From assembly GCA_023053575.1 (NCBI GenBank), contig JAKZAP010000022.1, forward strand, positions 14,178,518 to 14,242,517: a stretch of DNA of 64,000 bases, read 5' to 3'. Below the pieces are notes generated by a model that saw nothing but the letters and a program-made list of their open reading frames with translations, did no database searches and had not been told where the DNA came from. Below, piece by piece: positions 31,501 through 43,500 of the stretch (its first letter is position 1; the number at the start of each line of letters is the position of its first letter). A program made the position numbers and the translations under genes. The stretch comes from Branchinecta lynchi. Its lineage: Eukaryota > Arthropoda > Branchiopoda > Anostraca > Branchinectidae.

Positions 31501-34500
31501 TGTTATTATACAACTTGTATATATATAACAGTATACTTGTTATATACAAGAGGATGCAAACCCTGGTTTGCATCCTCTTGCTACATTTTGTGAAGGTTAC
31601 CAAGTTCTTCCTTTTTTTAACCTTTGGTTAGGCTACTCTATTAGGACTGCACCATTTTCCATTTTGTTATGTATTTTATGCTGAGGAAGTTACTTGCTAG
31701 GCATCCCTCTACTCAAGACTGGATGGTGTATGTTATATTCTATATAGTTAGGAATGACCATCTTTTAAGTTATAGTTGTTGTTGTTATCTTCTGGCCATT
31801 AAGCCTGTTCTCTGTCATGGAGTAACTCGGTATTGTTTCTTTGAACATGAACCTGTGAATCAGAACTGCATCATCCTACTCCATTATCATATCGTCTTAG
31901 TTCATAGGATTGTCTTAATTTTAAAGAATTGTGCATCCTTGAGTTAAATGTTATCTGAACTCCCACGTTTTTTTCATCTCTGCTTTTACCCGTTGTTTGA
32001 CTATGAGACATATGTCAGCTCAGTTGACATAAAGAACCATCCTTGTTTGTGTGACTTTCTTGAGTATTGTAGTCCGTAGTAGTGAGGCTACATGTAGCCT
32101 AAATATTCAGTCAAATCGGCAGTTGTTGATAACTATTGTTTTTGTTTTCAGTTGGCATTCCGTCGATCAAATGGTGTGGATCCGAAGGAGATTATAATGT
32201 GATGGTGATGGAACTCCTGGGTCCTTCGCTTGAGGACTTGTTCAACTTTTGCTCAAGACGTTTCTCGTTGAAAACAGTGCTCTTACTTGCTGACCAACTG
32301 GTATGTCCACCTTCAGATTTTTACCAAGTTTAATTTAGAATTTAGCTAGTGCCCAGCCAATGGGTACTGCAAAATCGGCGAGTAATAATTTCACCACACT
32401 AATCTTAAAGGACATGTCGAACGTCTCCTCTTTTAGCAATGCACTGATTATCAAGTTTGCCATGTTTGTTCTCTTTATGTGACATGTTGTGCACCCGAGC
32501 ATTGTTTCTGAGTAGTCGTCAGGAGACGGGTTGTGCAACTTTTACCAAGATTGTCATCCTAGGAGAGGCACATGGAAAGTGGCTAAAAACAGCCGAAGCT
32601 GTGTGTAATTTTCTGTAAGCATAGATTAGTTGTAAAGTGTTCAGTTATTTCAGAACAGCTGAGAAGAAACACTGTGTAGTGAGACATGTCCTGTAATACT
32701 TTGCAATCAGCTTAGGCTGGATAAATACTGTTGAAGTAGTTATGGCTTGCTCTCTGCCGACCTGGTCCTATAGTAGAGGTATGCTTATTTGAACGTTGCT
32801 TAACTTTGAACGATTGAAAGAGGAAACATTAAAACCCATACCATGCAACTTTTGCTGCAAAATGATTGCTGAAAAGATTTATTTCATGTCAAGTTTGGAT
32901 TTGGATTTCCAGTTGGAAATTCCAGTTCTCCTTCTATTTCTTCTTCCCTCCTTTCTTCTATTGTATAGTCTTTGGGATCCACTGACCCTTCTAAACCTTT
33001 TCTTGCTGAAGCCTGGCTAAACTTGAGAAGCTGGGCTCAATGGAGGGTCCTCTTGCCTGGTCAATGACGGTGTTTGGATGGTCTACGGCGTCGCTGCTAG
33101 ACTTTTATGTCTGCTTTGGTTAGTAGATCGAGGACATGTCTGTAAATCATTGTTCCTTCTGCTGTTGGCAATTTTCTGGACAGGCTTATTGTAGTGATAT
33201 CTGGTTTTAAACCTAAGGATCTAAGGGTTGAGATCATTTCCTCCTTTCGGTCAGGTGTCTGCATTGAAATAGGATATGCTGCAGGTACTCCTCCCACTGG
33301 AGACAGAATCTGCAGAGGGGGGGGGGGGGTAGGCCTGAGCTTTCGTTGGAATAGCTCCTTCTTCAGGGGAACTGATTGGCTCTTCGCTCTGAAGAACTTA
33401 GTACTTCCAAGCCTGGTTTTGAATGGAGAAACCAGAGGGGATTGAAGCGCTGGGGTAATCTGCTGTAGCCTGTTTCTGGGGACATCTCTGAATGTCGTTG
33501 GTCTGTTAATGGATGGGAGGGCTCTGCTTTGTTGGGCGGCTTGATCTGCAACTTCGTTACCGTGTATGCCGCAGTGGCTTGGGACGTGCTGAAACCTGAT
33601 GACGACATCTATCCGTTGTAGTTCTTGGATTACTTCTCTGATGTTCGTTAAGTCGTGGTCTCGGGTTCCCCACTTATCTTTTTGATTAGAAGGAGAGCTG
33701 ACTGCGAGTCACTGAAGACAAAGATTCGCTTAGTGGTAGGGGGGGGGGGGGGGGGGGTTGTATAACTACTTTCAAAGCAAGGAGGATTGCTTTCAGTTCG
33801 GCGGTCAGGACGCATCTGTTGCCAAGCTTCCAAGAAAGCATCCTAACAAAATAGCCTACCCAACAAAAGAAGAAGTATATCTAAAAGTCGACAGAAACTA
33901 AGATAAAAAACTGAAATTAGGTTTGTTATTCTTTCTACTTGGCTGTATTATATAAGCAAGGAATTATATAGCAGTGAAACATTTCAAGAATTGTTCAAAT
34001 CAGCATACCACTAGTGTAATTGTAAGTGCAATAAAGTGTTTCAAGGGCAGAAGTGTCGTTTGACCACTGCAAGGGGGGGGGGGGCAGCTGCACATGAAAA
34101 ATCGTACAGTCGTTAAGAAAACACTGATTGACATTGTTATGATAGGCAGTCGCGTAAAGTATATTTTACTAAGGTCTTTCGACTAACTTTGACCTTGTCA
34201 GATCGGGCTAATGATCCGAGATGATGCCTTTGCTGCACCTAGGTTTTTTGCGAAATGGCGCCTCTGTTTCCAGGACTGACAAATAGCAATGACGATACAT
34301 ATTCCTTCACTCCAAGCTGACTGCGAATCATATTTGATAGTGCAAAACGGATACGTCAGCTGAATTTGTTGAGCTATATTTCGTATAAATACAGCTCCAA
34401 TATATTTAGAGCTATATTTTTACGAACTTGACCGGTTTTTAGCCTGAAGAGAACCCTTGTTAAGAAGGGCCGAAATATAGCTCCAATAAAGTTCAGCTGA

Positions 34501-37500
34501 CGTACCCGTTTTGCACTATCAAAAAATGACGATACACTTCGCTCTCTCTTCATAGTTATTGATCTGAACTTATTTTAGTCCTCCTCAGTGCTCACACAAA
34601 CTGACTCTTTCAGATATGCCGTATCGAGTATATTCATTCAAAGTGTTTCATCCATCGGGACATCAAGCCTGACAACTTTCTGATGGGACTTGGAAAGCGG
34701 GGCAATCTTGTTTACATAATTGATTTTGGTTTGGCAAAGAAGTTTAAGGATCAGAGGACCAATGTACATATTCCATATAGAGAGAATAAGAACCTTACTG
34801 GAACTGCCAGATATGCATCGATTCACACCCACGTTGGAATTGGTGAGTTTTGCTAGGTTTCGCCAAGAAATAACAGTGCTACTTCGTTGTTATTGTCACA
34901 TCAGTCTTTCCCCCTCGCAGTGCAGTTTAGCTTTTAATGCAGGTAGTGTTGCTCAGTGTTGAAAGTATGTACGAAATGTGGAATAATAGCAAAATTTGCT
35001 GTCACTATTTCATGTTGTCTGAATGGGTCGAATTGACTCTAGTCAAGACCCAGATTACGAGTTGGTTCTTCCGCCAGCCGTTCCGGATATAATGCAAATG
35101 ATGATAATTAACTTCGCTCTTATGCCCTGGACACAAAGCGCGTTCCACCCTACTTACCATAGTTACTACGCATGAAGTCACGAATTCTGGCTTTTTGCCG
35201 CCAACGCTGGAACGATTTTTCCATTTTCCAGCAGAATCGGTCAATCACATTATAGAGGTGCGTAGTTACCACGCTTACTACGCTCCCGTGCATGGTAGCA
35301 AATAGTTACACTTAGTGACTATTTCGAGAAGGTTGGAACGGTCAGCGTTGTAGCTTTTTACGAGGTTGGAACGAAAATAGTAACGAATAATTACTATTGT
35401 TATAAGGGTGGAACACGCTCACAGTCGGGGTCGGGTCCTCCCGGGCTGCAATTCCTGCCCGGATTTTCTTCCCCATCCTCACTTCCGTAGGGAAAAGTTT
35501 TTTTTTCAAAAGTGATGAAAATCCGGCCGCGGAATCCTAATCTCGTTCGCGCTTTTATTGGGCATTTTTGAGACGTCCCTTTCGTCTATCTCATATCTTC
35601 CAGTCAGAATTTCGATCACTTTCCCTTTTCCCCTGTCCGATCCATTTACCTATTTATTAGTTGTGTTTTTTATCTCAGTTCTCATCGCGATTTTCCTTAT
35701 TTTTCTAGACTTACGTTTCATCCATCTCATAGCTTCCCATGTAAATTTTGATCACTTTCCCTTTCCTCTACCCAATCCATTTGCCTGTTTACAAGAACAA
35801 ATAGTTGGATAGAACCTCGTCTCCCTATCTCTGTAATATGACCATGTGGAGTCGAATATTTCCACATAACCTAGCTACGCGGCACATCACTTTTTGTTAC
35901 CTCCACAAATAGCTATATCGCTGTGAAGCCGCGTAGAAGAAACTTTCAAAGTCATGGTTCCTAGGCGCGCTCCAAAGCGGGTCAGCGTGCTTCCTGCAAT
36001 TTTTGCTCTGCGATGAGCAACGGCGAAGACGGAAGTAGACGGTTATTAACCAGAGATCATTGAATCCGATCATGAAAGGATTTGAATCCGAATCTAGGGC
36101 TAGGTACGAATCCGAATCAACCATTTCCTACTGAGGATTCGAATCCCGATTTGGATCTGACCTTAATACAAATCAAAGCATGTACCCGTGCAGATTCCGG
36201 AATCTGCCTCCCGGACTTTCACATGTTTTAGTCCGGCTTCATATACCGGACCCATCTCGGTGAAACCTCAAACTGAAAAGCGAAGCCTTAAATTCTTGAT
36301 TAGCTTAAGATGGGGCAGGAATGTATTATTTGTTTGTTCCAGTTACCCAGATATTTAGTCAATAAAGAACGCTGATTGTGTCCCATAAAACTGAAGCCGT
36401 AATAAAGTATGCGGAGAGGACGGATTAGCGTTTCCGTTTTAATTGACACATAAACCCACTTGAGTGAGAGAGATAGAGATAGAAGCACTAACAAGTAAAT
36501 AATTACGAATATTTGATCGAGTGATGACTAAAGGTTTTAGTAGAAATGTAGGCAATAAAGCTGGCTAGTCGGTCGTGTAAATAAAAGCCAAATATCTTGC
36601 ACGATATGGCCCATAAATTCACTGAAGCGAAACAGGTAGATAGATGATGTAGTAAATAGTGAATGAGTAATCTGAAATAAATAGGTGACTGGTTGTCAAT
36701 TGGTCTTAAGTAGCCATGTAAGCATTAGAAGTGCACCATACCATAGAACTGAATTACAGGGCATGTAGAAAGCATGGAGTAACGTCTCTCCTTTTAATAG
36801 CTTGACCTGCACCATCATTTGTGTTTTACCGATGGAGAGATGAAGCCTTTTCAAAATGGCGGGTTATAAATTATATACTTACTTACTTACTTACTAAAAA
36901 TGTGAAAAATGAGTATTTCAGGGTGTACGAAATAAAACACTGCGGAACAATTGCCTTTGTGTAATTTTGTATAATGCTTAGCAGTTTTCTTCTCACCATT
37001 AAAGACAACTCGCATTACTTACTGTTTGTGTTCCAATATCATAAAATAGTTGAATACTTTGAAACTAGGTTCTGCTTTAAATACAGTATCTACGGCTTAG
37101 GTTGTTTTAAGCCTTTCTCCTGGCCGGTTGACTTTTGCCAAAAACACGGGAAAATCTGCATAACTGTTTTTCTGACTAATGAGCCTCTCGCAAACGATCG
37201 TCACGAGCATGATCCGAGTCGATGGTAGTGAATCACAGAAAGTGTAACAACCCAAGTGTGTTGTTGTGAGGAGGTTCAGCTGTATATTATGGTATTCGGG
37301 TCTCAAAGTTTGAATATGTGGGGAGCGATTAGAGAAGTAGGTTGGATAACTTATATAGGTATAAGGCAGGTCGTTGAAATAAATAATATTTTGTTCGAAT
37401 ACGGCCTTAGTTCTTTTAGTAAGATAGCGTAGAATCCTTTTATGTCTACCAATCAAGTTGTTTCAGAAATAAACACGTCTTTTAAATGTGGCAATCGCTT

Positions 37501-40500
37501 CTTTGAAGGACCTGTCTTACCTATAATACTAACGCAACCTTCTTCCATAATCACTCTCGTATATTCTGGAACCCGGAGACCTCAATTTCGCACGGTACAT
37601 TCTAATCCCACTGACAGAACACGCTGACTTTCTCACTTGCCGTGTTTTGCTACCTCGATGTGTGTCACGCTGTCGACGGTTGTCTGCGAGAAGTTTTTCC
37701 ATCAGGAAAACCGGTTATGTAAATTGTTTCCATGTTTTCGCTACAAGTCAACGGGTCTCGAAAAGGCTTAAAACAGCAAAAACCGTGGGTTATTCGTTGA
37801 AAGCACAGCCTAGTTTTAAAGTCTTCAAATATTTTGAAATACTGTAAGTTGAAGAGTAAATAGTGCGAGGGGTCATTAAAGTACTTCATTTGTATTGATG
37901 ATTTCGCGCTTGGTATAATGTAAGCTTTGGGCGTATTCTCGCCATTCCCGGAGGACTCCTCGCGGAATCAAAGGGAACAGCAAGAATAGAGGGAGTCCCT
38001 CTACGCGGACTCCGCCTAGGAAAACCACGAGAACACGGGGAATGCTTTCAAAACGGACTTTGTTCGAAAGAAACGAGTTTAGTCTGGATCCACTTTATTT
38101 TTTGTTTTGTTTATTCTGATTGTTTATAAGTAATTGTATATTACACCAACACCAGCAGAACTTGATTCCCCTCCGTATCTGAAAGGGAGTACTTTTTGAT
38201 GATGCTGATGATAATCGGAGCATTCCCCGTCCCGGGGGACTCGCGATAATACGGCGAGTGAGTCCTCTGGACAAACAAAAACGCGGGGACTCGTCAAGTG
38301 GAGTCCTCGGGGAATGGTGAGAAATACGCCTTTTATTTTAACCAAAAGTGGGAAATCATTTTTCGAATTTCTTTTTAGAGCAAAGTCGTCGCGATGACCT
38401 CGAGTCACTTGGATATGTTCTCATGTACTTCAACCGTGGTTCCCTGCCTTGGCAAGGATTGAGGGCTGCCACTAAAAGGCAGAAATATGAAATCATCAGC
38501 GAGAAGAAGATGTCGACGTCCGTCGATGAGCTGTGCAAGGGATATCCAGGTCAGTTTCTTCATATTGTCGGGGGTCGAGAATCTTGACGTATGTCTCCTG
38601 CCGGGCTTCGCTCAGCGTAGTGAGTGATGTCAGCCTTCTTCATCTGGTGCTTTCAGCAGCTAGCACTGGTCCGTCGTCGATGTCGATGTTTGCCGACTTG
38701 AAATATTTGGAAAGACTATCGGACCATCGATGTTTCGGTCTGCCTCGGACCATCGATGTTTCGGTCCGCCGCGGGGTCGTTTCCAGCCGGCTTCTGTGGG
38801 GTTGATGTCCAGCACGATTTCCGCAGGTAGGTCGGTAGGTGTGATGGCGTTCTAAGGCAGGGTTGCCACATGTCACTCTTGTCCTTCGTAGGACATAAAA
38901 TTGGCTCTATTTCAAAGAACGTCCAGAGGTGTGATTTCCCAGCCGTGAGTCCTACCAAAAGTGACCACTTGACGTTTTTTTTTTTACAAGAACACTGAAT
39001 TCAGATTCGTAATTTTCGCAGCATTGATTCTGACCACAAGTGACGCGTTTCCCAGTTTTTCATGAAAACAAAATGTCTCTGTTTTCTACCAAAAGTCACT
39101 CTCTAATATTTTTCATGTGGTAACAGTGTTCTAATGAGGTGACCGTACTATCGTACCATGCCCTATGCAGTTTGCATGGAGAACGGTGTCTGCTGCGTTG
39201 TCTGCAGTCGAGAATCAAGGGAGTATAATTCTCCGTATGCCAGTTTGGATGCACCCTACTGTCTAGTGCCTATTAGTACCCCTATGATTATCAGCGTCAC
39301 CATCTGTTAGCTCTACTAGATCATTTGTTCAGTTATGTTCATTCTGCAGAAAATGGTGCCAAATCCCCTGACAACCCGAGCTACCATTCAGAAATGGGTG
39401 AAACGACCATCAAAGAATTCGGATCCACCATTTCATGCTCAGGATTCGAATCAGGGTTGGAACCCAACCTTAACTAAAGTCAAATCATGTACGTAGGTTA
39501 TACTTTAAAAATCGGAGGTGACAAAAATCATTGATTGTTAGGGTAATCGAATACTGTGACAGATTACTAATGAGGGTTGGAGATGGAGATTAGTCTTTTT
39601 ACCAGCGCCGCCAACGACTGTTGCCGAAATTACGCTTTTGGAAGTCATCCCAAAAGAAAAACTGATGTGCAGTCACTTCACTAAATACCAAACTTCTTTC
39701 CCACCAATTTGACAAAAATTGATGAAAGTAAATATTTCTTTAGCTCAGGCTGACTTTGAAATATGTATACAACGGATACGTCAGCTACGATGCTTCATCA
39801 GTGGTATTTCGGCCCTTCTTGGCAAGGGTCCTCGTCTGGCTGTCGATCTTCAGGGTCAACTTCTGGGAAGGAAACAAACCTGTAATAAATCATGAAAGTG
39901 AGGTGACTTTTCAGGTACCACTATTAGTTACCATGGTACCACGGTCGGACCGTACCGTATTTGAATACCAGATACCACGATACCTGGCCAGATACCACGA
40001 TGACTGCAAACACGATTTAAACCATGGTATCTGCAAAAACGGGATTATTATCCTGCTAACCCCTTCCTAAACATTGTTTCCTGTTTCAGCGGAATTCGCG
40101 ACGTATTTAAATTATTGCCGCACCCTGCGTTTTGAAGAGAAACCCGACTACACATATCTGAGGCAATTGTTCAGAAATCTCTTTTTGAGACAGAGGTTCA
40201 CCTACGATTACGTCTTCGACTGGAACATGTTAAAGTTTGTAAGTATGCATTAGTTTGATTAGTTTATATGTGTGCATTTTTACTTTGAAAACTCGTGGGC
40301 CCATGCATAATTCAAGACTAAAAAGGAAATAACGAAATAACGTAACATTATGGCTACGCGTAATTCTAACGTACGCGACTGAAACTCTCGGTTTATTTGG
40401 TAAAGTTATAGATCCGTTCCAATTGTTTTAAGCTCGGATCCCTTTTTGATGAAAATCTTACATAACCAGTATTTCTGACCAATGACCTCCTCGGAAGCGT

Positions 40501-43500
40501 TTAGCGGGACCCTGATCCACCTCGAAAAGCTCTGAACACTGAAATGCAACTTAGCTGATATTGAGTTCATACACAGGATTGATTTCGCTGAAACCTAGAG
40601 GGGGGGGAAACGGTGTCCTCCCGGACCCCCTTCCCATTTTCTATCGTAAATCATGCTCTGGTGAGACCAAGAATATTCGACAACTTATAAAAGCAAGACC
40701 AAAGGTGTCGATGGGATCCCAAAAATCTAATATTTGATTCAGACAATCGAGTCTTGTCTTCGCCAGATCCAGTCTTTGACAGGCTAATCATCAGAGAAAA
40801 CCAAGTTCAGATATACCTCTATAAGCCATATCTTGTTTGACGATACTGACCGAGACTTCCTGCCGATTTCCGAGCGAACTACTAGTCCAGCAAAAAAAAA
40901 ATACAGAAACAAAACCAGCCTATCTCTCTTATCCCTATACAGAACATCTAATCAACTTTGAATAAAAGTTTGACTTTAAAAAAAATCCGGTTACAACCGG
41001 ATTCTGGAATAATTATATATCCGGGTAAAAAACCATTGTCATAAACCGACTCAGCCTCTCTTCTTACCCCTTAATCTGTCATCTAATCGAACTTTTCCTT
41101 TTAACAAATTTTCCGGTTTAGGCCGGATTCCGGGCGAACTAGTTGTCCAGCGAGAAAATGATTTTCACCATCGTGTTCGGCATGTCTTTTTACCTATAAA
41201 TCAAACATTTAATCAACTTCAGCTTAAACTTTTACTTTTAACCAACTTTCCGGTTTTCGCCGGATTCCGGGCGAACTACATGTCCGGGTAGAAAATTGTT
41301 TTCACATAAGTGTTCAACATGTCTTCTTGCCCTAAATTGAACATCTAATCAACTCGAAATAAAACTTCTAATTTTAACAAACTTTCCGGTTTCGGCCGGA
41401 TTCCGGGCGAACTACTTGTCCGTCGAGAAAATGGTTTTCACCATCGTCTTCAGCATGTCTTCCTACCCCTAAATCGAACATCTAATCAACTTAAAATAAA
41501 ACTTTTACTTTTAACAAACTTTCCGGTTTTGGCCGGATTCCGGGCGAACTACTCGTCCGATGACAAAATAGTTTTCACCATCGTGCTCAGCATGTCTTCT
41601 TACCCCATAATCGACTATCACATTAGCTGTTTCAAAATATTTTGTTTGCCCCTTAATTTGAACCCCCACCCCTAAATGTAGGGCTACAAAGCCCCTCTAC
41701 GAACTTGACTGGTCCGACGACCCAACGAATCCTCACACCAAGTTTCATCAAAATATCTCATTCCCTTCGAGAGTTATCGTGCTTACAGACGGACGGACAG
41801 ACGGACAACTTTTGCGATGTCATAGGTATCCCTCCACTTACGTTTTGGGATCCCAATAAGAAACAATTATTAATGAAAATTCTAATTGAAATTCTAATCA
41901 AAATCGAAAGAATGCGATTTTGAACGTAGGTGAGCTTCGTGATTATCAGCTAGCGATTTTTGTTTTTCAAAGTGTAAATAATGTAAGCCCTGAGTACTTT
42001 TATGATTTTTTTAACACTAACTCGTTTTATCACCCTTATTTTACCCGACATTCAGAGGATTTAGCTCACGAGAGAAGAAACACAACAAGAGCAGGATTTG
42101 TTCTCAGGAACATAGGTGTGAGTGTCTGGAATGACCTTCCAGAATCGGTCAGAGAGGCTGCAAGTCTGGCATCATTCAAGAGAATGGTTAAATCTCATTA
42201 TTTGAAAGGGAAAGAAGTGTGATAGGAGGAAAGGGTATTTATTTAAAAAAAAAAAAAAAAAAAAAAATCCCCCCCAACCCAAGGTAATAAGGGTGGATTC
42301 ATGGTGGTTAGAATTACGGCCACAATCAGGATTTTTTTGTCTTAAAAGTGGCCACTAATCGTAAATTGTTTGCTTAATTTATGTTTTTTTGATGAAATTA
42401 AAAAAATGTAATGTTCCTACGTCACGGATACGCCAGCTAGGATGATTTAGCAGCTGCTAATTTCATTATATGAAAATAAATAGTAAATGCATGTTAGGTT
42501 TTGAGCTTTGTCGGTAAGGTTTATCTTAGTTTTCACGGGTAGCTCTAGGTCCCCTTGGAAAGCCAAAGGGGGCAGTTGCCCCCCCCCCTCCCCCCCCCGC
42601 CCGCCGCCACTCCCTGAGTTCCTAATTTATTCTGTTTCATCATTTTTGGGGTGAAGAACAAACCAAGAGTGTCGAGGATCTCCAAGAATGTTTGAAGGAC
42701 ACCTGAACAATGAAACCATACTTGAACACACCACGGAGAACGCATTTATAGACATGGCCACGGATAGCGTTCTCCTCCTGAGCGTGACATTTTCAAAATA
42801 GGGATGTTCGTTTCTGGAGGTTTGCACATGCAGACTCCAAGCCAAAAAGCGCAATTCATTCAAATCTTGTACAGCGCTGGCTGGATCGTATTGGAATTTC
42901 TTCTAGATATACATTTGGGGTTAACTGGTTAAAGAATATTCCAGAAGAAGGGTTGATTGGAGACATTAGTTCATTTATAAAATTGTTCGGTATTGAAATA
43001 AGGACACATGAAAAATGGAGCAAAAATCATAGCTGGGAAACAATATTTCGTATTTGGATTGGGTTTTCTGCAGGCAATGTTAACGGAAGGCATACAGATA
43101 GAGATGGCACTTGGTACTCTTCATTCAGGTGTCCTTTAAAGAAGCACTCCTCTACTGTGCCTTATTTACATTTGCTCTAAGAGGGTTTCTTGCTCCAGGG
43201 CGGAGCTGGTGTCGGCAAGCCGGGTGCCTTACCCCCACAGGGAACCGTGCCGATCGCCACCGTCGACGAGGCGGAGGCGAAGAAACCCGTTTCTGCCAGC
43301 GTCGCCAGAAAAGTGCCAGATATCGTTGTGCCGCAGCAAGTTGGCATACAACCCCTGGCAGCAAGCAGAACTGCCAGCGCCTCCTATCAACCGCCGTAAG
43401 TAGCCAGTGGCCTTGCCATTGATTTTTGGTTCGTGTTCGCTCAGACGAGAATTTTACCAGAATTTTGATCGACAATCAATGACCTTAAAGTTTAACTGAA

